Shown here one piece after another: positions 6,396 through 15,980 of a stretch of 41,151 nucleotides of DNA; position 1 is the stretch's first letter, and every line of letters starts with the position of its first letter. Both the position numbers and the translations under genes were made by a program. This DNA is from Hadesarchaea archaeon (GTDB lineage Archaea; Hadarchaeota; Hadarchaeia; Hadarchaeales; WYZ-LMO6). The stretch lies in the NCBI GenBank assembly GCA_029259185.1, contig JAPDJF010000024.1, forward strand, positions 1 through 41,151, given 5' to 3'. Below the pieces are notes generated by a model, which saw only the letters and a program-made list of their open reading frames with translations, was not told where the DNA came from and made no database searches.

Positions 6396-8711
6396 ATGGG
6401 AAGAGCCGTGGGGAAGAAAAAGAGGGAAGTTACCGGTGAGAGAAAGGATGTGAAGAGGATCCTGAAAGTCAAAGCTGAACTCTCTGGAAATGCTGAAGGA
6501 TTCCTCTCCGAAATACTGGGAGACGTCCCACCCGAGGTATCCACACGTGGTAAGGGAGTCGAACCCAGCGAAGAGGTATCCAAGGAAGGTGGAGAAGCTA
6601 CTGTATCAGCGGTGACCGCTCAGGTTCTGTTCGCGCCCAGTCCAGAGGGTGAGGTAGAAGTTGAAAGGGTGCTCGACCAGTACAGCATGACTCAGATCGT
6701 GAAAATCCGTGGAGGAGCGTTGCCATTATACAGGGTCAAAATGCCCGAGCTGACGGACGAAGAGAAGGAAATCCTCACCAAATGCAAGAAGAGGGCCGTC
6801 GAGGAGATCAAGATAGACCCCCAGAGTATTCCAGACCCCGCCGAAAGACGAAGGATATTCATGCAGGAGCTCGTGAAAATAGTGGAGCGGGAGACGAGGG
6901 GGATGCGTCTTCCCCAAGGTCGCATAAAAGAACTCTCCGACGCGGCCTTTCATGACATGATAGGCTACGGTCCGCTTGACTCCCTGATAGCAGACGACAA
7001 GCTTGAAGATATCTTGGTGATAGGGGTGAACAAACCCGTGTACGTCTACCACAGCAAATATGGCATGTGCGTTACCAACATCTCTTTCAAGAATGAAGAT
7101 ACAATCAGGTACTTCATCGATAAAATGGCTAGATTGGTGGGTCGGAGGATCGACCATCAAATGCCCCTGCTCGATGCTAGGTTACCCGACGGGAGTAGGA
7201 TAAACGCTACCATATCCCCCGTATCGCTCGATGGTCCCACCTTATCGATAAGGAAATTCAGAAAAGACCCTCTGACGATAATAGACCTCCTGAACCTGAA
7301 CACCCTATCAACCGATATCGCGGCTTTCCTTTGGCTGATAGTGCATGGCTTGGACGTCAAGCCCGCCAACATTCTGTTTTCGGGTGGTACGGGAAGTGGG
7401 AAAACCACGATGCTGAATTCCGCGACCACCTTCGTACCCGCGTACGAGCGCATAATATCCATCGAGGACACTGCGGAGCTCCAGCTTCCTCACCAACACT
7501 GGATAAGACTCGAAACACGCCCACCGAACATCGAAGGGAAGGGAGAGATAACAATGGACGACTTGGTAAAGAACGCTCTCCGCATGCGACCGGATCGGAT
7601 AGTGGTGGGTGAGGTTCGCGGATCGGAGGCCAGGACCATGTTCACGGCGATGAACACCGGACACGACGGGGCGGTGGGGGGCGAGACTTCGGTCCTGCTG
7701 GCAGGGGGGGAATGGGAGCCGATGGGGGATCTCTGCGAAAAGTTCTTTGACGGGTGTGCGGAAACTTACCCCAACGGTATGGAATACGTAAGGGTCCCGC
7801 CCAAGTATCTGTTCAACGTGATCTCTTTCGACGAAAAGTTGAATCCTCATGCCAATCCCGTACAGAGGGTGTGGCGGAGGAAGATCGGCCCCGGAGAAAG
7901 ACTCCTCAAGATACGCGTGCGCTCGGGCAAAGAGATCACCCTAACCGAGGATCACCCTGTGTTCATCCTAGCGGGGAACGATGTACGCAGGAAAGAAGCC
8001 GGGAGGGTAACACCGGGAGATCGAATAATGACTACCGCCCCCACCCTCCCGGTTCCGGGCGTGCGGGAGATCGATGCTCGGAAGTTCGAATCAACGAGCC
8101 CCCGCCTTCTCGCTAGCCCCGGTGTGGGTTGGGAGGAAGTAACGGGAATAGAGAGGGAAGAGAGCTCTGGATACGTGTACGATCTAACGGTGGAGAGAAA
8201 CCATAATTACGTGGCAAACGGTTTCGTGGTCTCCAATTGCATGGGAACCCTGCATGCCAATAGTGCCGTCGAGACCATCGCCCGACTGACGGAGGCTCCT
8301 ATGAGTGTGCCCCCGATAATGATCCCCGCCCTCGATGTGATCGTGATGTTGCAGAGAATATACCACAGGCAGAAGGGACACATCCGGAGGATAACAGAGA
8401 TCGCCGAGGTGACGGGCTTAGAAGGTGGGAAACCTCAGCTCAGCAGGATATTCAAATGGAATCCGAGAACGGATACGGTAGAACCCACGGGAGTCCCGAT
8501 AAAGCTCAAACATTCTCTCTCCGAGCTCAGTGGGAGAAGCGGGACGGAGATAGAAATAGAACTGAAAAGACGTGCAGCCGTGCTCGAGTGGATGAAGCGG
8601 AAAGGTGTGAGAAATGTTTTCGATGTGGGCGCTGTGATCCAAGAGTACTACCAGAATCCGGACAAGGTTCTAAAACGTGTCAAAGAGGAAGTTCGATTGA
8701 AAACCAGGTGA
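6396..8711 (+). CDS. klbA: KlbA/GspE-family pilus secretion ATPase interrupted by an intein
   Basis: The 771-residue precursor powers pilus assembly by ATP hydrolysis at the cytoplasmic face. A variable N-terminal region (about 1-110) precedes the ATPase N-domain and the RecA-like core. Walker A is [11 protein letters not shown] near residue 330, the Asp box IEDTAELQL follows, Walker B is RIVVGEVRG near 400-408, and the His box GTLHANSA comes after the intein. An intein of 189 residues (426-614) splits NTGHDG from CMGTLHANS, leaving a host protein of 582 residues, normal for the family. The insertion point is the same as in the known Methanocaldococcus KlbA intein. The platform protein genes follow 10 bases later. 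Confidence 0.93.
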   Translation: MGRAVGKKKREVTGERKDVKRILKVKAELSGNAEGFLSEILGDVPPEVSTRGKGVEPSEEVSKEGGEATVSAVTAQVLFAPSPEGEVEVERVLDQYSMTQIVKIRGGALPLYRVKMPELTDEEKEILTKCKKRAVEEIKIDPQSIPDPAERRRIFMQELVKIVERETRGMRLPQGRIKELSDAAFHDMIGYGPLDSLIADDKLEDILVIGVNKPVYVYHSKYGMCVTNISFKNEDTIRYFIDKMARLVGRRIDHQMPLLDARLPDGSRINATISPVSLDGPTLSIRKFRKDPLTIIDLLNLNTLSTDIAAFLWLIVHGLDVKPANILFSGGTGSGKTTMLNSATTFVPAYERIISIEDTAELQLPHQHWIRLETRPPNIEGKGEITMDDLVKNALRMRPDRIVVGEVRGSEARTMFTAMNTGHDGAVGGETSVLLAGGEWEPMGDLCEKFFDGCAETYPNGMEYVRVPPKYLFNVISFDEKLNPHANPVQRVWRRKIGPGERLLKIRVRSGKEITLTEDHPVFILAGNDVRRKEAGRVTPGDRIMTTAPTLPVPGVREIDARKFESTSPRLLASPGVGWEEVTGIEREESSGYVYDLTVERNHNYVANGFVVSNCMGTLHANSAVETIARLTEAPMSVPPIMIPALDVIVMLQRIYHRQKGHIRRITEIAEVTGLEGGKPQLSRIFKWNPRTDTVEPTGVPIKLKHSLSELSGRSGTEIEIELKRRAAVLEWMKRKGVRNVFDVGAVIQEYYQNPDKVLKRVKEEVRLKTR
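7671..8237 (+). other. Class 2 (Ala1) mini-intein within klbA
   Basis: 189 codons in frame. The intein begins with Ala ([13 protein letters not shown]) rather than Cys or Ser and ends VVSN, followed by extein Cys. Block B is [10 protein letters not shown], with the TxxH motif, and block F is [17 protein letters not shown]. The penultimate residue is Ser instead of the usual His. These are features of KlbA class 2 inteins, where the extein Cys attacks the N-terminal splice junction directly. The span between blocks B and F (about 70 residues) is far too short for a homing endonuclease, and no LAGLIDADG motif is seen. Splicing motifs are intact, so it is probably active. Confidence 0.92.
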
Positions 8712-8720
8712 GGAGAAAGA

Positions 8721-9827
8721 ATGGGTAAAAAGAAAGGGAGGGGGCTCACCTACTTCTTCGCCCGAGTTGGTGAAGGTGTGATAAGAACTGGAGAGGCCAC
8801 GAGCCAGCTCAGTAAAGCCGTGAAGAAGATCCAACCGAAGGAGAAAAGCGACGAGATCACCCGGAGGTTGAGGGAGCTCAAGGAGCTAGAGATGCTACGC
8901 AGGGAAGAATTAAGGGAAGGACTGAGGCTGAGGGAGGAAAAGAGGATGAGGGGAAAGATAGAGGCCCTCAGGCGGGAGGAGCTTAAGAGACCCCTCTCCG
9001 AACGCCTCTCGGAGACCCTCTACGTACCGTTCAGACGGCCCGCCGAAAAACTGATGAGACTCTTCAAAGGGATAGATGAGGATCTTTACAGGGCAAATAT
9101 ACCACTTCCCCCCGACCGCTATGTAGCGGTGGTAACCGGAGCGAGTGTGATGGTTGGGGCCACCTCAATCCTCATCGGCATGCTCTTGTTCCCCCCCATC
9201 CTAGCTTTGGCGATTGGCTTCGGGGGCTCGGTGTTCGCCCTCCTGTTGGGAAGAAGCTATCCCAGCAGGCGCGTGAAGGCCAGGTCGATCGAAACCAACA
9301 AAGAAATTCCATACGTGCTCCGACACATGGCTACCCACCTGTCCTCAGGTATAGGTCTCCCAGAGAGCATGACCTCCATAAGTAAAGCAGACTATGGAGT
9401 GCTTTCGGAAGAGTTCGGGAGGGTGATCAGGGACATGCGGAGTGGGATGAGCATGGACGAGGCGCTAGCGGCATTATCCAAAAGGATGGACTCCGAACCC
9501 CTGCGTCGCTTCGTCCGACAGGTCCAGCGAACGCTACGCACCGGAGGGGACCTCGCGGACATCCTGAATTCCCTAGCCGAAGAAACTTCCTTCGAAATGC
9601 GTATGAAGCTGAGAGACTACACCCAATCACTCAACATGCTCACCATGATGTACATGTTCGCCTCCTCAGTCGTTCCCGCTCTCCTCATAATAATGACCGC
9701 CGTGTCGAGCGGAATGGGTGGTGCCACCCTCACCACTGGAACGGGGGCCGTTCTCTTGCTCCTTATGGTTCCGCTCCTTTTGGTGATTTTCCTCATCACT
9801 GTCAAAAGGTTCGAGCCGAGGGTATAG
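8721..9827 (+). CDS. TadC/GspF-like pilus platform membrane protein
   Basis: A 368-residue type II secretion F-domain protein. The N-terminus carries the motif ARVGEGVIRTGE shared with the protein at 1560, then a long charged coiled-coil region (about 40-100). TM segments lie at about 133-175, followed by a cytoplasmic helical F domain (RHMATHLSSGIGLPESM through GGDLADILNSLAEE) and C-terminal TM segments at about 310-362. It begins 10 bases after klbA and is 2 bases from the next gene, so the three form one transcription unit. It should form the membrane platform on which KlbA acts, together with the following paralogue. Confidence 0.88.
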   Translation: MGKKKGRGLTYFFARVGEGVIRTGEATSQLSKAVKKIQPKEKSDEITRRLRELKELEMLRREELREGLRLREEKRMRGKIEALRREELKRPLSERLSETLYVPFRRPAEKLMRLFKGIDEDLYRANIPLPPDRYVAVVTGASVMVGATSILIGMLLFPPILALAIGFGGSVFALLLGRSYPSRRVKARSIETNKEIPYVLRHMATHLSSGIGLPESMTSISKADYGVLSEEFGRVIRDMRSGMSMDEALAALSKRMDSEPLRRFVRQVQRTLRTGGDLADILNSLAEETSFEMRMKLRDYTQSLNMLTMMYMFASSVVPALLIIMTAVSSGMGGATLTTGTGAVLLLLMVPLLLVIFLITVKRFEPRV

Positions 9828-9829
9828 GG

Positions 9830-10735
9830 ATGGGACTGGCAGCCCAAGCTTCAGCTTTGGCAAAGCGCTTACTCCCGGATAAGATCCTGGAGAGAATGGA
9901 TCGAAAACTGCTGTCTGCGGGAATCGCGCTCAGCGCCGAGGAATATGCGGGATTATGCCTGCTCCTCTCCATCCTAGGAGGCGCTATCCTAGGGATCCTA
10001 GGAATTCTATTGATCAAAACGATACCCACTCCGGTACTCATCACCGGAGGGGCCGCGGGTGTTTTCTTTGGGTCCACCTTTGGGATTCCCTCCTACCTAG
10101 CCCAACGAAGGGCTGCGGAACTCGAGAGGAATTTACCTGACGCCCTCCGTCAGATGTCGAGCACGCTCAGGGCCGGGATGAGCATAGATGTGGCCATGGA
10201 GGAAGTGGCGAAAGCGGACTATGGAGCTCTCTCAAAAGAATTCGAACGCGGGCTGGCGGAGGTCAGGAGGGGAAGACCGCTAATCGATGCCCTGTGGGCC
10301 ATCTCGATCCGCTCGAATTCACCCCTCTGCGAGCGGGCTTTTAGCTTGGTCATCGAAGGCATAGAACGGGGGGTAGCCCTCGCAGATGCACTCAACGCTG
10401 TAGCCACCGATATACGGGAGATACACGCGATCCAGAGGGAGAGGAGGGCCACCACGATGCAGCAGGTGTTATTCCTCCTTGCTGTCTCGCTCTTCGCCGC
10501 ACCTTTCATCATAGGACTTACCGTCTCCATAGCATCTGGGGGTGAAGGAGCAGCCATCATGCTTCCAGAAGGAATGGATACCATCGCCTTAGCTTACTCC
10601 GTGATCCAAGCGTTTATATGCGCCCTAGCTGTGGGGATAATCAGGTACGGAAAAGTATCGAAAGGGTTCACATTCATTTTGCCGTTCACGGCGACCGCAG
10701 CCATCGTTTTTCACTTGCCGGCTTTTCTAGTGTGA
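9830..10735 (+). CDS. TadB/GspF-like pilus platform membrane protein
   Basis: A 301-residue paralogue of the preceding protein without the coiled-coil extension. TM segments lie at about 43-62 and 65-88, the F domain follows (LPDALRQMSSTLRAGMSIDVAMEEV, split here as LPDALRQMSSTLRAG then MSIDVAMEEV), and C-terminal TM segments lie at about 210-230, 248-267 and 275-300. Tad-type machines use two short F-domain proteins like this pair. ATG 9830 is 2 bases beyond the previous stop, suggesting translational coupling. It is the last gene of the pilus cluster. Downstream lies transposon debris. Confidence 0.88.
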   Translation: MGLAAQASALAKRLLPDKILERMDRKLLSAGIALSAEEYAGLCLLLSILGGAILGILGILLIKTIPTPVLITGGAAGVFFGSTFGIPSYLAQRRAAELERNLPDALRQMSSTLRAGMSIDVAMEEVAKADYGALSKEFERGLAEVRRGRPLIDALWAISIRSNSPLCERAFSLVIEGIERGVALADALNAVATDIREIHAIQRERRATTMQQVLFLLAVSLFAAPFIIGLTVSIASGGEGAAIMLPEGMDTIALAYSVIQAFICALAVGIIRYGKVSKGFTFILPFTATAAIVFHLPAFLV

Positions 10736-10742
10736 ACTACCG

Positions 10743-10758
10743 CACCGCTAAAGCGGTG
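10743..10758 (-). repeat. Hairpin typical of an IS605-type right end
   Basis: CACCGC-TAAA-GCGGTG forms a 6-bp stem. On the minus strand the context GAAGCCACCGCTTTAGCGG followed by TAGTTCAC is of the kind found at the right end of IS200/IS605 elements, where it belongs to the 3' end of the omega-RNA. It begins 8 bases after the stop of the upstream pilus gene. Confidence 0.55.
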
Positions 10759-10918
10759 GCTTCATGCTTCGACGACGAGGCTCGATCCCCCTTGGAAGGG
10801 GGGTTACGGGGGTCTTGGTCTCCAGGCGTTCGTTCGGGCCGTTAGCTATTGCGGAATCGGCCCTCGGCACGCATTCACCCCACGGCTAAAGCGCTCGGGG
10901 TTTCTCGCTCGATTCCGC
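10748..10918 (-). pseudogene. Relic of the C-terminus of an IS605-type TnpB
   Basis: On the minus strand one frame reads AESSEKPRAL, a TAG, then PWGECVPRADS, ANGPNERLETKTPVTPLPRG and RRRSMKPPL before a stop at 10748. This is the low-complexity tail style seen at the end of IS605-family TnpB, and it stops inside the right-end hairpin as usual. The RuvC core, zinc finger and any TnpA are absent. A second hairpin-like string (CCCCACGGCTAAAGCGCTCGGGG, about 10878-10900, given here in two parts: CCCCACGGCTAAAG and CGCTCGGGG) lies upstream, and a 16-base palindrome (CCCCCTTGGAAGGGGG) at 10787-10802. I read it as a decayed insertion. The family assignment rests on recall. Confidence 0.5.
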
Positions 10919-10960
10919 TCTAAATTTTCGCGTATCTAACGAACTAACGAACTTCAATTT

Positions 10961-10970
10961 TTTTAAATAG
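10961..10970 (+). promoter_or_regulatory. TATA box of the grpE-dnaK-dnaJ cluster
   Basis: TTTTAAATAG is the best TATA-like sequence before grpE. A start of transcription near 10991 would leave a leader of about 38 bases that includes the ribosome site GGAGG at 11015-11019. No repressor operator such as CIRCE is apparent. Confidence 0.5.
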
Positions 10971-11028
10971 AGAACTCCGATTCTTTATGATTATTCAATA
11001 CTTCTGAGGGCTCTGGAGGATGATTTGA

Positions 11029-11583
11029 ATGGATCCTAAGGGAGCTGAGCGGGATCTGCCCGAGGTGTGTCGGTTTTGCGGGTGTTGGGGAAAAGTAAGC
11101 AAGCTAGTGAACCACCTCCGAGAACTTCTGTCAGAGAAGGAGAAAGCGGGAGAGGAGTGCCTCTCAAAACTTCGGTGGTTAAAAGCTGAATTCGAGAACT
11201 ATCAAAAAAGGAGTGCGAAGGAGAAGGAGGAATTGATCGAGCTCGCAAATCAAGAACTGATACTGAAGCTCCTCGATGTCTTAGACAACTTCGAGAGGGC
11301 TCTAGAGAGTGCCAAAAAAGGGGGGGATAGAGGTTCGGTGATCCAAGGGATAGAAATGATCCACCAACAACTCCTTAAAACCTTGGAAGAGGAAGGATTA
11401 TCCCCTATAGAGGCCCTCGGAAAGCCTTTCGATCCGTTTAAACACGAAGCTGTTGAAAAGGTAGAATCTCAAGAGCATGAGGATGGAACGATAGTCGGGG
11501 AAATCCAGCGGGGGTACCAGTTCAAGTCCAGAGTTTTAAGACCGTCCAAGGTAAAAGTGGTTAAAAACCCTTCCCCCAAATAA
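11029..11583 (+). CDS. grpE: GrpE nucleotide exchange factor
   Basis: A 184-residue GrpE that releases ADP from DnaK. After a Cys-containing N-terminus (CRFCGCW, a possible metal site unusual for GrpE) comes the long coiled coil (about 25-80, with AEFENYQKRSAKEKEE), then the helical and beta-wing domain with FDPFKHEAVEKV and the end GYQFKSRVLRPSKVKVVK. ATG 11029 is preceded by GGAGG with 9-base spacing. dnaK and dnaJ follow on the same strand with gaps of about 20-30 bases. In archaea this trio is patchily distributed and generally thought to have come from bacteria. Confidence 0.93.
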   Translation: MDPKGAERDLPEVCRFCGCWGKVSKLVNHLRELLSEKEKAGEECLSKLRWLKAEFENYQKRSAKEKEELIELANQELILKLLDVLDNFERALESAKKGGDRGSVIQGIEMIHQQLLKTLEEEGLSPIEALGKPFDPFKHEAVEKVESQEHEDGTIVGEIQRGYQFKSRVLRPSKVKVVKNPSPK

Positions 11584-11605
11584 TAATTTTATTGGGGTGT
11601 AGAGG

Positions 11606-13450
11606 ATGGCGGAGAAAATCATCGGAATCGACTTGGGCACCTCCAACTCGGCGGCGGCCGTCTTACAGGGGGGGAGACCGGTACTCATCCCGAGCGCCGA
11701 GGGTCTTACCCCTTACGGCAAGATGTTTCCATCATATGTGGCCTTTACCGAGGACGGGCAACGGCTCGTGGGTGAGCCTGCAAGGAGACAGGCAACCGTT
11801 AACCCTGAGAGAACCATAACCGGATTCAAACGGAAGATGGGTACGGATTTCAAGTACAGGATCGGAGATAGGGAGTACACTCCTCAAGAACTCTCCGCTT
11901 ATCTGCTCCAGAAGATAAAACAGGATGCCGAGGCGTTTCTGGGCCAAGAAGTGAAAAAAGCCGTGATCACGTGCCCCGCTTACTTCAATGACAATCAGCG
12001 CCAGGCCACCAAAGACGCGGGTACCATCGCCGGACTCGAAGTGGTTCGGATCATAAATGAGCCTACCGCTGCCTCTTTGGCATACGGAATAGACAAATTG
12101 GAAAAGGAACAGAAAATCATGGTCTTCGACTTCGGTGGAGGAACCTTAGATGTCACGGTGCTAGAGTTCGGAAACGGGGTCTTTGAAGTGAAGAGTACGA
12201 GCGGTGACACCCAGCTTGGGGGGACCGATATGGACAACGCCATCATCGACTACATCTGCGAGGAGTTCAAGAAGAATAACGGGATCGATCTAAAGGCCGA
12301 TCAAACGGCGATGGTGAGGATTCGAGAAGCTGCGGAGAAGGCCAAGATAGAACTCTCGACCACCTACACCGCAGAAATAAATCTGCCATTCATTGCCTCC
12401 GATTCTAGAGGACCCAAGCACCTACAAATGCAGCTGACGAGAGCCAAGCTCGAGGAACTCGTGCGACCGATCGTTGAGAGATGCAGGCCGTGTATGGAAC
12501 AAGCCATCAAGGATGCCAAGCTCACTCCTGAAGAGATAGACAGGATAATTCTGGTGGGCGGCCCGACTAGGATGCCTATCGTGCAGCGCTTCGTTGAAGA
12601 GGTGATGGGCAAAAAAGTGGAGAGGGGGGTCGACCCCATGGAATGTGTAGCGTTCGGTGCTGCCATCCAAGCGGGGGTGATAGCTGGAGAATTGAAAGAC
12701 ATATTGCTACTCGATGTTACCCCCCTCACGCTTGGAATTGAAACGCTCGGGGGGATATTCACCCCTCTCATCCCCAGAAACACCACCATCCCCACCAAGA
12801 AGAGCCAAATATTCACCACAGCATCCGACTTCCAAACCGCCGTTACCATCCATGTCCTCCAAGGTGAAAGACCCATGGCCGCTGACAACGTTTCCCTGGG
12901 GCGCTTCGACCTGATCGGGATTCCACCCGCTCCAAGAGGGGTTCCCCAGATCGAAGTCACGTTCGATATCGATGCCAATGGTATCCTACAAGTATCCGCG
13001 AAAGACTTAGCGACGGGGAAAGAACAAGCGATGAAGATCACGGCTCCCATGAAGCTCTCCAAAGAGGAAATAGAGCGAATGATAAAGGAAGCAGAGAAGT
13101 TCGCAGAGCAGGACAAGAAACGGAGGGAGGAAGCAGAGTTACGCAACCAAGCTGATTCCCTGGTCTACACGGCAGAACGAACTCTGAAAGAGTTGGGTGA
13201 CAAACTCAGCAAGGGGGAGAAAGAGGAGGTTGAGCGGATAGCCAACGAACTGAAAGAAGCGTTGGCGGGAAAAGACATCCAGTCGATCAAGGAGAAAATG
13301 GAAAGTTTGAAAAGGGTCTTGGGAGAGGCTAGTGCGAGGGTCTACCAGAAGGTGGGGGGAACGGAGAAGGGTGGAGAAAAGCCGGGGAAGGGAAACGAGA
13401 AAGTAGTGGATGCTGATTACAAAGTCATGGACGAGGGAAAGCAAAATTAA
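11606..13450 (+). CDS. dnaK: Chaperone DnaK (Hsp70)
   Basis: A 614-residue Hsp70. The nucleotide-binding domain shows [15 protein letters not shown] at the N-terminus, [14 protein letters not shown] near residue 172 and [13 protein letters not shown] near 315. The linker is [16 protein letters not shown] (about 365-380), followed by the substrate-binding domain and a helical lid. The tail is Lys/Gly-rich rather than the bacterial EEVD-like end. Full family length with no visible lesion. It works with GrpE and DnaJ from the adjacent genes in ATP-driven protein folding in the cytoplasm. Confidence 0.97.
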   Translation: MAEKIIGIDLGTSNSAAAVLQGGRPVLIPSAEGLTPYGKMFPSYVAFTEDGQRLVGEPARRQATVNPERTITGFKRKMGTDFKYRIGDREYTPQELSAYLLQKIKQDAEAFLGQEVKKAVITCPAYFNDNQRQATKDAGTIAGLEVVRIINEPTAASLAYGIDKLEKEQKIMVFDFGGGTLDVTVLEFGNGVFEVKSTSGDTQLGGTDMDNAIIDYICEEFKKNNGIDLKADQTAMVRIREAAEKAKIELSTTYTAEINLPFIASDSRGPKHLQMQLTRAKLEELVRPIVERCRPCMEQAIKDAKLTPEEIDRIILVGGPTRMPIVQRFVEEVMGKKVERGVDPMECVAFGAAIQAGVIAGELKDILLLDVTPLTLGIETLGGIFTPLIPRNTTIPTKKSQIFTTASDFQTAVTIHVLQGERPMAADNVSLGRFDLIGIPPAPRGVPQIEVTFDIDANGILQVSAKDLATGKEQAMKITAPMKLSKEEIERMIKEAEKFAEQDKKRREEAELRNQADSLVYTAERTLKELGDKLSKGEKEEVERIANELKEALAGKDIQSIKEKMESLKRVLGEASARVYQKVGGTEKGGEKPGKGNEKVVDADYKVMDEGKQN

Positions 13451-13480
13451 GACCCTGCATCGAACTTATCCGGGTAATCC

Positions 13481-14569
13481 ATGAAAAAAGATTATTACGA
13501 AATCCTAGGTGTAAGCAGGAACGCCACCAAGGAGGAGATAAAGAAGGCATACAGGGAACTGGCATTAAAATATCATCCGGATCGAAACAAGTCACCTGAT
13601 GCCGAGGAGAAATTCAAAGAGATCTCAGAAGCTTACGCGGTTCTATCGGACGATGAGAAAAGGGCCCAATACGATCGATGGGGGCACGCTGACTTCACTG
13701 GGCGCTACACCAGATCAGACATATTCAGAGATTTCGACTTCGATATTTTCAGGGACTTCGGCTTCAGCGACTTGGGCCGCATCTTCGAGATGTTTTTCGG
13801 CCGGGAGGAGGTGGGAAAGCGTGCTTGGACATACGTCCACCCCCGGGGGGCAGATATTCAACAAGATCTGGAGATCGAACTCAAGGAAGCCGCTTTTGGA
13901 TCCAAGAGAGAAATCGAGGTAGAAAGGAGCGAGGTGTGCATTGCGTGCAACGGAAGTGGGGGAAAGCCTGGAGGCGGCATCAAGACATGTCCGACATGCA
14001 GGGGCTCAGGGTGGAGAGAGTATACCAAACATCTGGCCTTTGGGTTCACCAGTGTGCGGATGATGTGCGACAGGTGCAGGGGGAGGGGGGAGATAATAGA
14101 GATCCCCTGTCCCGAGTGTAGGGGAAGGGGGAGAGTCCTGAGAACACGAAAGCTCGTCGTGAATATTCCCCAAGGGGTTGAGGAGGGATCCGTGCTCAGG
14201 ATTGCTGGAGAAGGGGAGCCGGGAGATGGAGGACCTCCTGGGGATCTTTACCTCAACATCCACATCAGGAAACATCCCATCTTCGAGCGCAGGGGAAATG
14301 ACATCTTTTGCGAAGTTCAGGTAAGCCTCCCCCAAGCGGCGCTGGGGGCCAAAATTCTAGTGCCTACCCTAAAAGGTAAGACCAAACTCAAGATACCTCC
14401 AGGAACCCAGAGCGGAAACGTCTTCCGTTTGAGAGGGCTGGGGATCCCCAAGCTAGGTGGTGGAAAACCGGGAGACCAGTACGTGAGAGTCCAAGTCAAG
14501 GTTCCCACCTCCCTGACGGAAGAGCAAAAACGCTTCCTTCGAGAATACGAACGTATCTTCGGGCACTGA
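13481..14569 (+). CDS. dnaJ: Co-chaperone DnaJ (Hsp40)
   Basis: A 362-residue type I DnaJ. The J domain (1-70) has YHPDRN with the HPD motif that stimulates DnaK. A Phe/Asp/Arg-rich linker follows ([19 protein letters not shown]), then four zinc-binding CxxCxGxG-type repeats ([32 protein letters not shown]) at about 151-220, and the C-terminal substrate-binding domains. Length and domain order are standard. It is the last gene of the grpE-dnaK-dnaJ cluster. Confidence 0.96.
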   Translation: MKKDYYEILGVSRNATKEEIKKAYRELALKYHPDRNKSPDAEEKFKEISEAYAVLSDDEKRAQYDRWGHADFTGRYTRSDIFRDFDFDIFRDFGFSDLGRIFEMFFGREEVGKRAWTYVHPRGADIQQDLEIELKEAAFGSKREIEVERSEVCIACNGSGGKPGGGIKTCPTCRGSGWREYTKHLAFGFTSVRMMCDRCRGRGEIIEIPCPECRGRGRVLRTRKLVVNIPQGVEEGSVLRIAGEGEPGDGGPPGDLYLNIHIRKHPIFERRGNDIFCEVQVSLPQAALGAKILVPTLKGKTKLKIPPGTQSGNVFRLRGLGIPKLGGGKPGDQYVRVQVKVPTSLTEEQKRFLREYERIFGH

Positions 14570-14621
14570 CGATCTCTGGGCTCGGCTAAGGTTATTTGTG
14601 GAATCTACTCAAGTGATAGTG

Positions 14622-15911
14622 ATGACCATCCTGAAAGTCAGGTCCTCCAAGCTTAGAGGGGGGATCGAAGCTCCACCATCCAAAAGTTACACTCACCGTG
14701 CAACGGCCATTGCACTCCTAGCAAATGGAGAGAGTGAAATCGATAAACCTTTAACGAGCTTGGACACCAGAGCCACGCTCGATGCATCTAGAATCCTAGG
14801 AGCACGGATCTCCGTTTTCGAAAAAACTTGGAAGATCTCAGGAACTGGCGGTGAGCTGAAACCGAAGGCTAAGACGATAGATGTGCGCAACTCCGGTACT
14901 ACCCTCCGATTCATGAGTGCCATCGCTTCTCTTTCACCCACGCCGATTCGGCTCACAGGTGACCAGTCCCTGCTCAGGCGGCCTATGGGCCCCCTGATCG
15001 ACGCCTTGAGAGAACTTGGCGCTCAAGCGGAGTGTGAAGGCAAGATGGGCCGTCCTCCCGTAGTGGTGGGGGGAGGGATCCAAGGGGGGGAGGTGGAAAT
15101 AACAGGGGGGACGAGTTCTCAATTCATCTCCGCTCTGTTGATAGCTTGTCCACGTGCGAGGGATGATGTGAAAATAACCATCGTGGACGAACTCCGCTCG
15201 AAGCCCTATGTGGAGATGACCCTTCACTTACTCAGTGAGGCTGGAATCAAAATAAGGAAAAATAGAAAACTTACAGAGTTCAGGATCCCTTCAGAGCAGG
15301 AATTCAAACCCCTCAGCCTCACCATCCCTGGTGATTTTTCATCAGCCTCGTTCATACTCGGAGCTGCAGCCGTAACGGGATCGGAGGTGAGCGTGGGCAA
15401 TCTCGACTCCCACTATCCCCAAGGGGACATGCTAATAATTCCCATTCTCAGGGAGTTCGGAGTCGATGTTGAGTTCTCCGGAAGAACCGTGATGGTCTTG
15501 GGTTCGGAGGAATTAGAGGGAACGGAGATCGACTGTGGCGATGTCCCTGATCTCGTGCCAATACTCGCGGTGCTCGGGACGGTGGCGGAAGGCAGGACAA
15601 CCCTGGCGAACATTCCTCATCTTCGCTTCAAGGAGACCGACCGCATTCACGCCTTAGCTTCCGAACTGCGGAAAATGGGTGCTGAAGTGCGGGAACTGGA
15701 AGACGAGTTGAGGATAAGAGGAACCAGAAAGCTGAAGGGAACGTATGTAAACTCCTATGGAGACCATCGAATGGCCATGGCTTTAACCGTTGCTGGACTC
15801 GTCGCAGAGGGTACCACCGTCGTTGGAGGGGCGGAATCCATACCAGTATCTTATCCGCAATTCGTCGAGGACATGCTAACGCTCGGTGCCAGGATCGAGG
15901 TGAAGCCTTGA
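14622..15911 (+). CDS. aroA: EPSP synthase (3-phosphoshikimate 1-carboxyvinyltransferase)
   Basis: About 429 residues. It joins phosphoenolpyruvate to shikimate 3-phosphate. Recognisable motifs are PPSKSYTHRATAIALLA (substrate Lys and Ser/Arg), NSGTTLRFM (the usual NAGTTLRF-type loop), GDQSLLRRPM, GGTSSQFISALL, RFKETDRIHALASEL and GDHRMAMAL near the end. I prefer ATG 14622 (MTILKVRSSKLRG) to the GTG at 14598, since the family begins close to this motif. It is the first gene of a late-shikimate set followed by aroC, aroK and a chorismate mutase fusion, which together lead to prephenate. Confidence 0.95.
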   Translation: MTILKVRSSKLRGGIEAPPSKSYTHRATAIALLANGESEIDKPLTSLDTRATLDASRILGARISVFEKTWKISGTGGELKPKAKTIDVRNSGTTLRFMSAIASLSPTPIRLTGDQSLLRRPMGPLIDALRELGAQAECEGKMGRPPVVVGGGIQGGEVEITGGTSSQFISALLIACPRARDDVKITIVDELRSKPYVEMTLHLLSEAGIKIRKNRKLTEFRIPSEQEFKPLSLTIPGDFSSASFILGAAAVTGSEVSVGNLDSHYPQGDMLIIPILREFGVDVEFSGRTVMVLGSEELEGTEIDCGDVPDLVPILAVLGTVAEGRTTLANIPHLRFKETDRIHALASELRKMGAEVRELEDELRIRGTRKLKGTYVNSYGDHRMAMALTVAGLVAEGTTVVGGAESIPVSYPQFVEDMLTLGARIEVKP

Positions 15912-15980
15912 ATCATTTCATGGAAGGGGGATATCTTTTAGTCAGGCACTCCCACGTTGTTAGGAATCGAGGGTGAGAGG

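Noticed and set aside
12364-13146. 260-codon minus-strand frame inside dnaK
   Set aside because: It is antisense to a full-length DnaK; Ser-rich composition reflects the complement of its codon usage.
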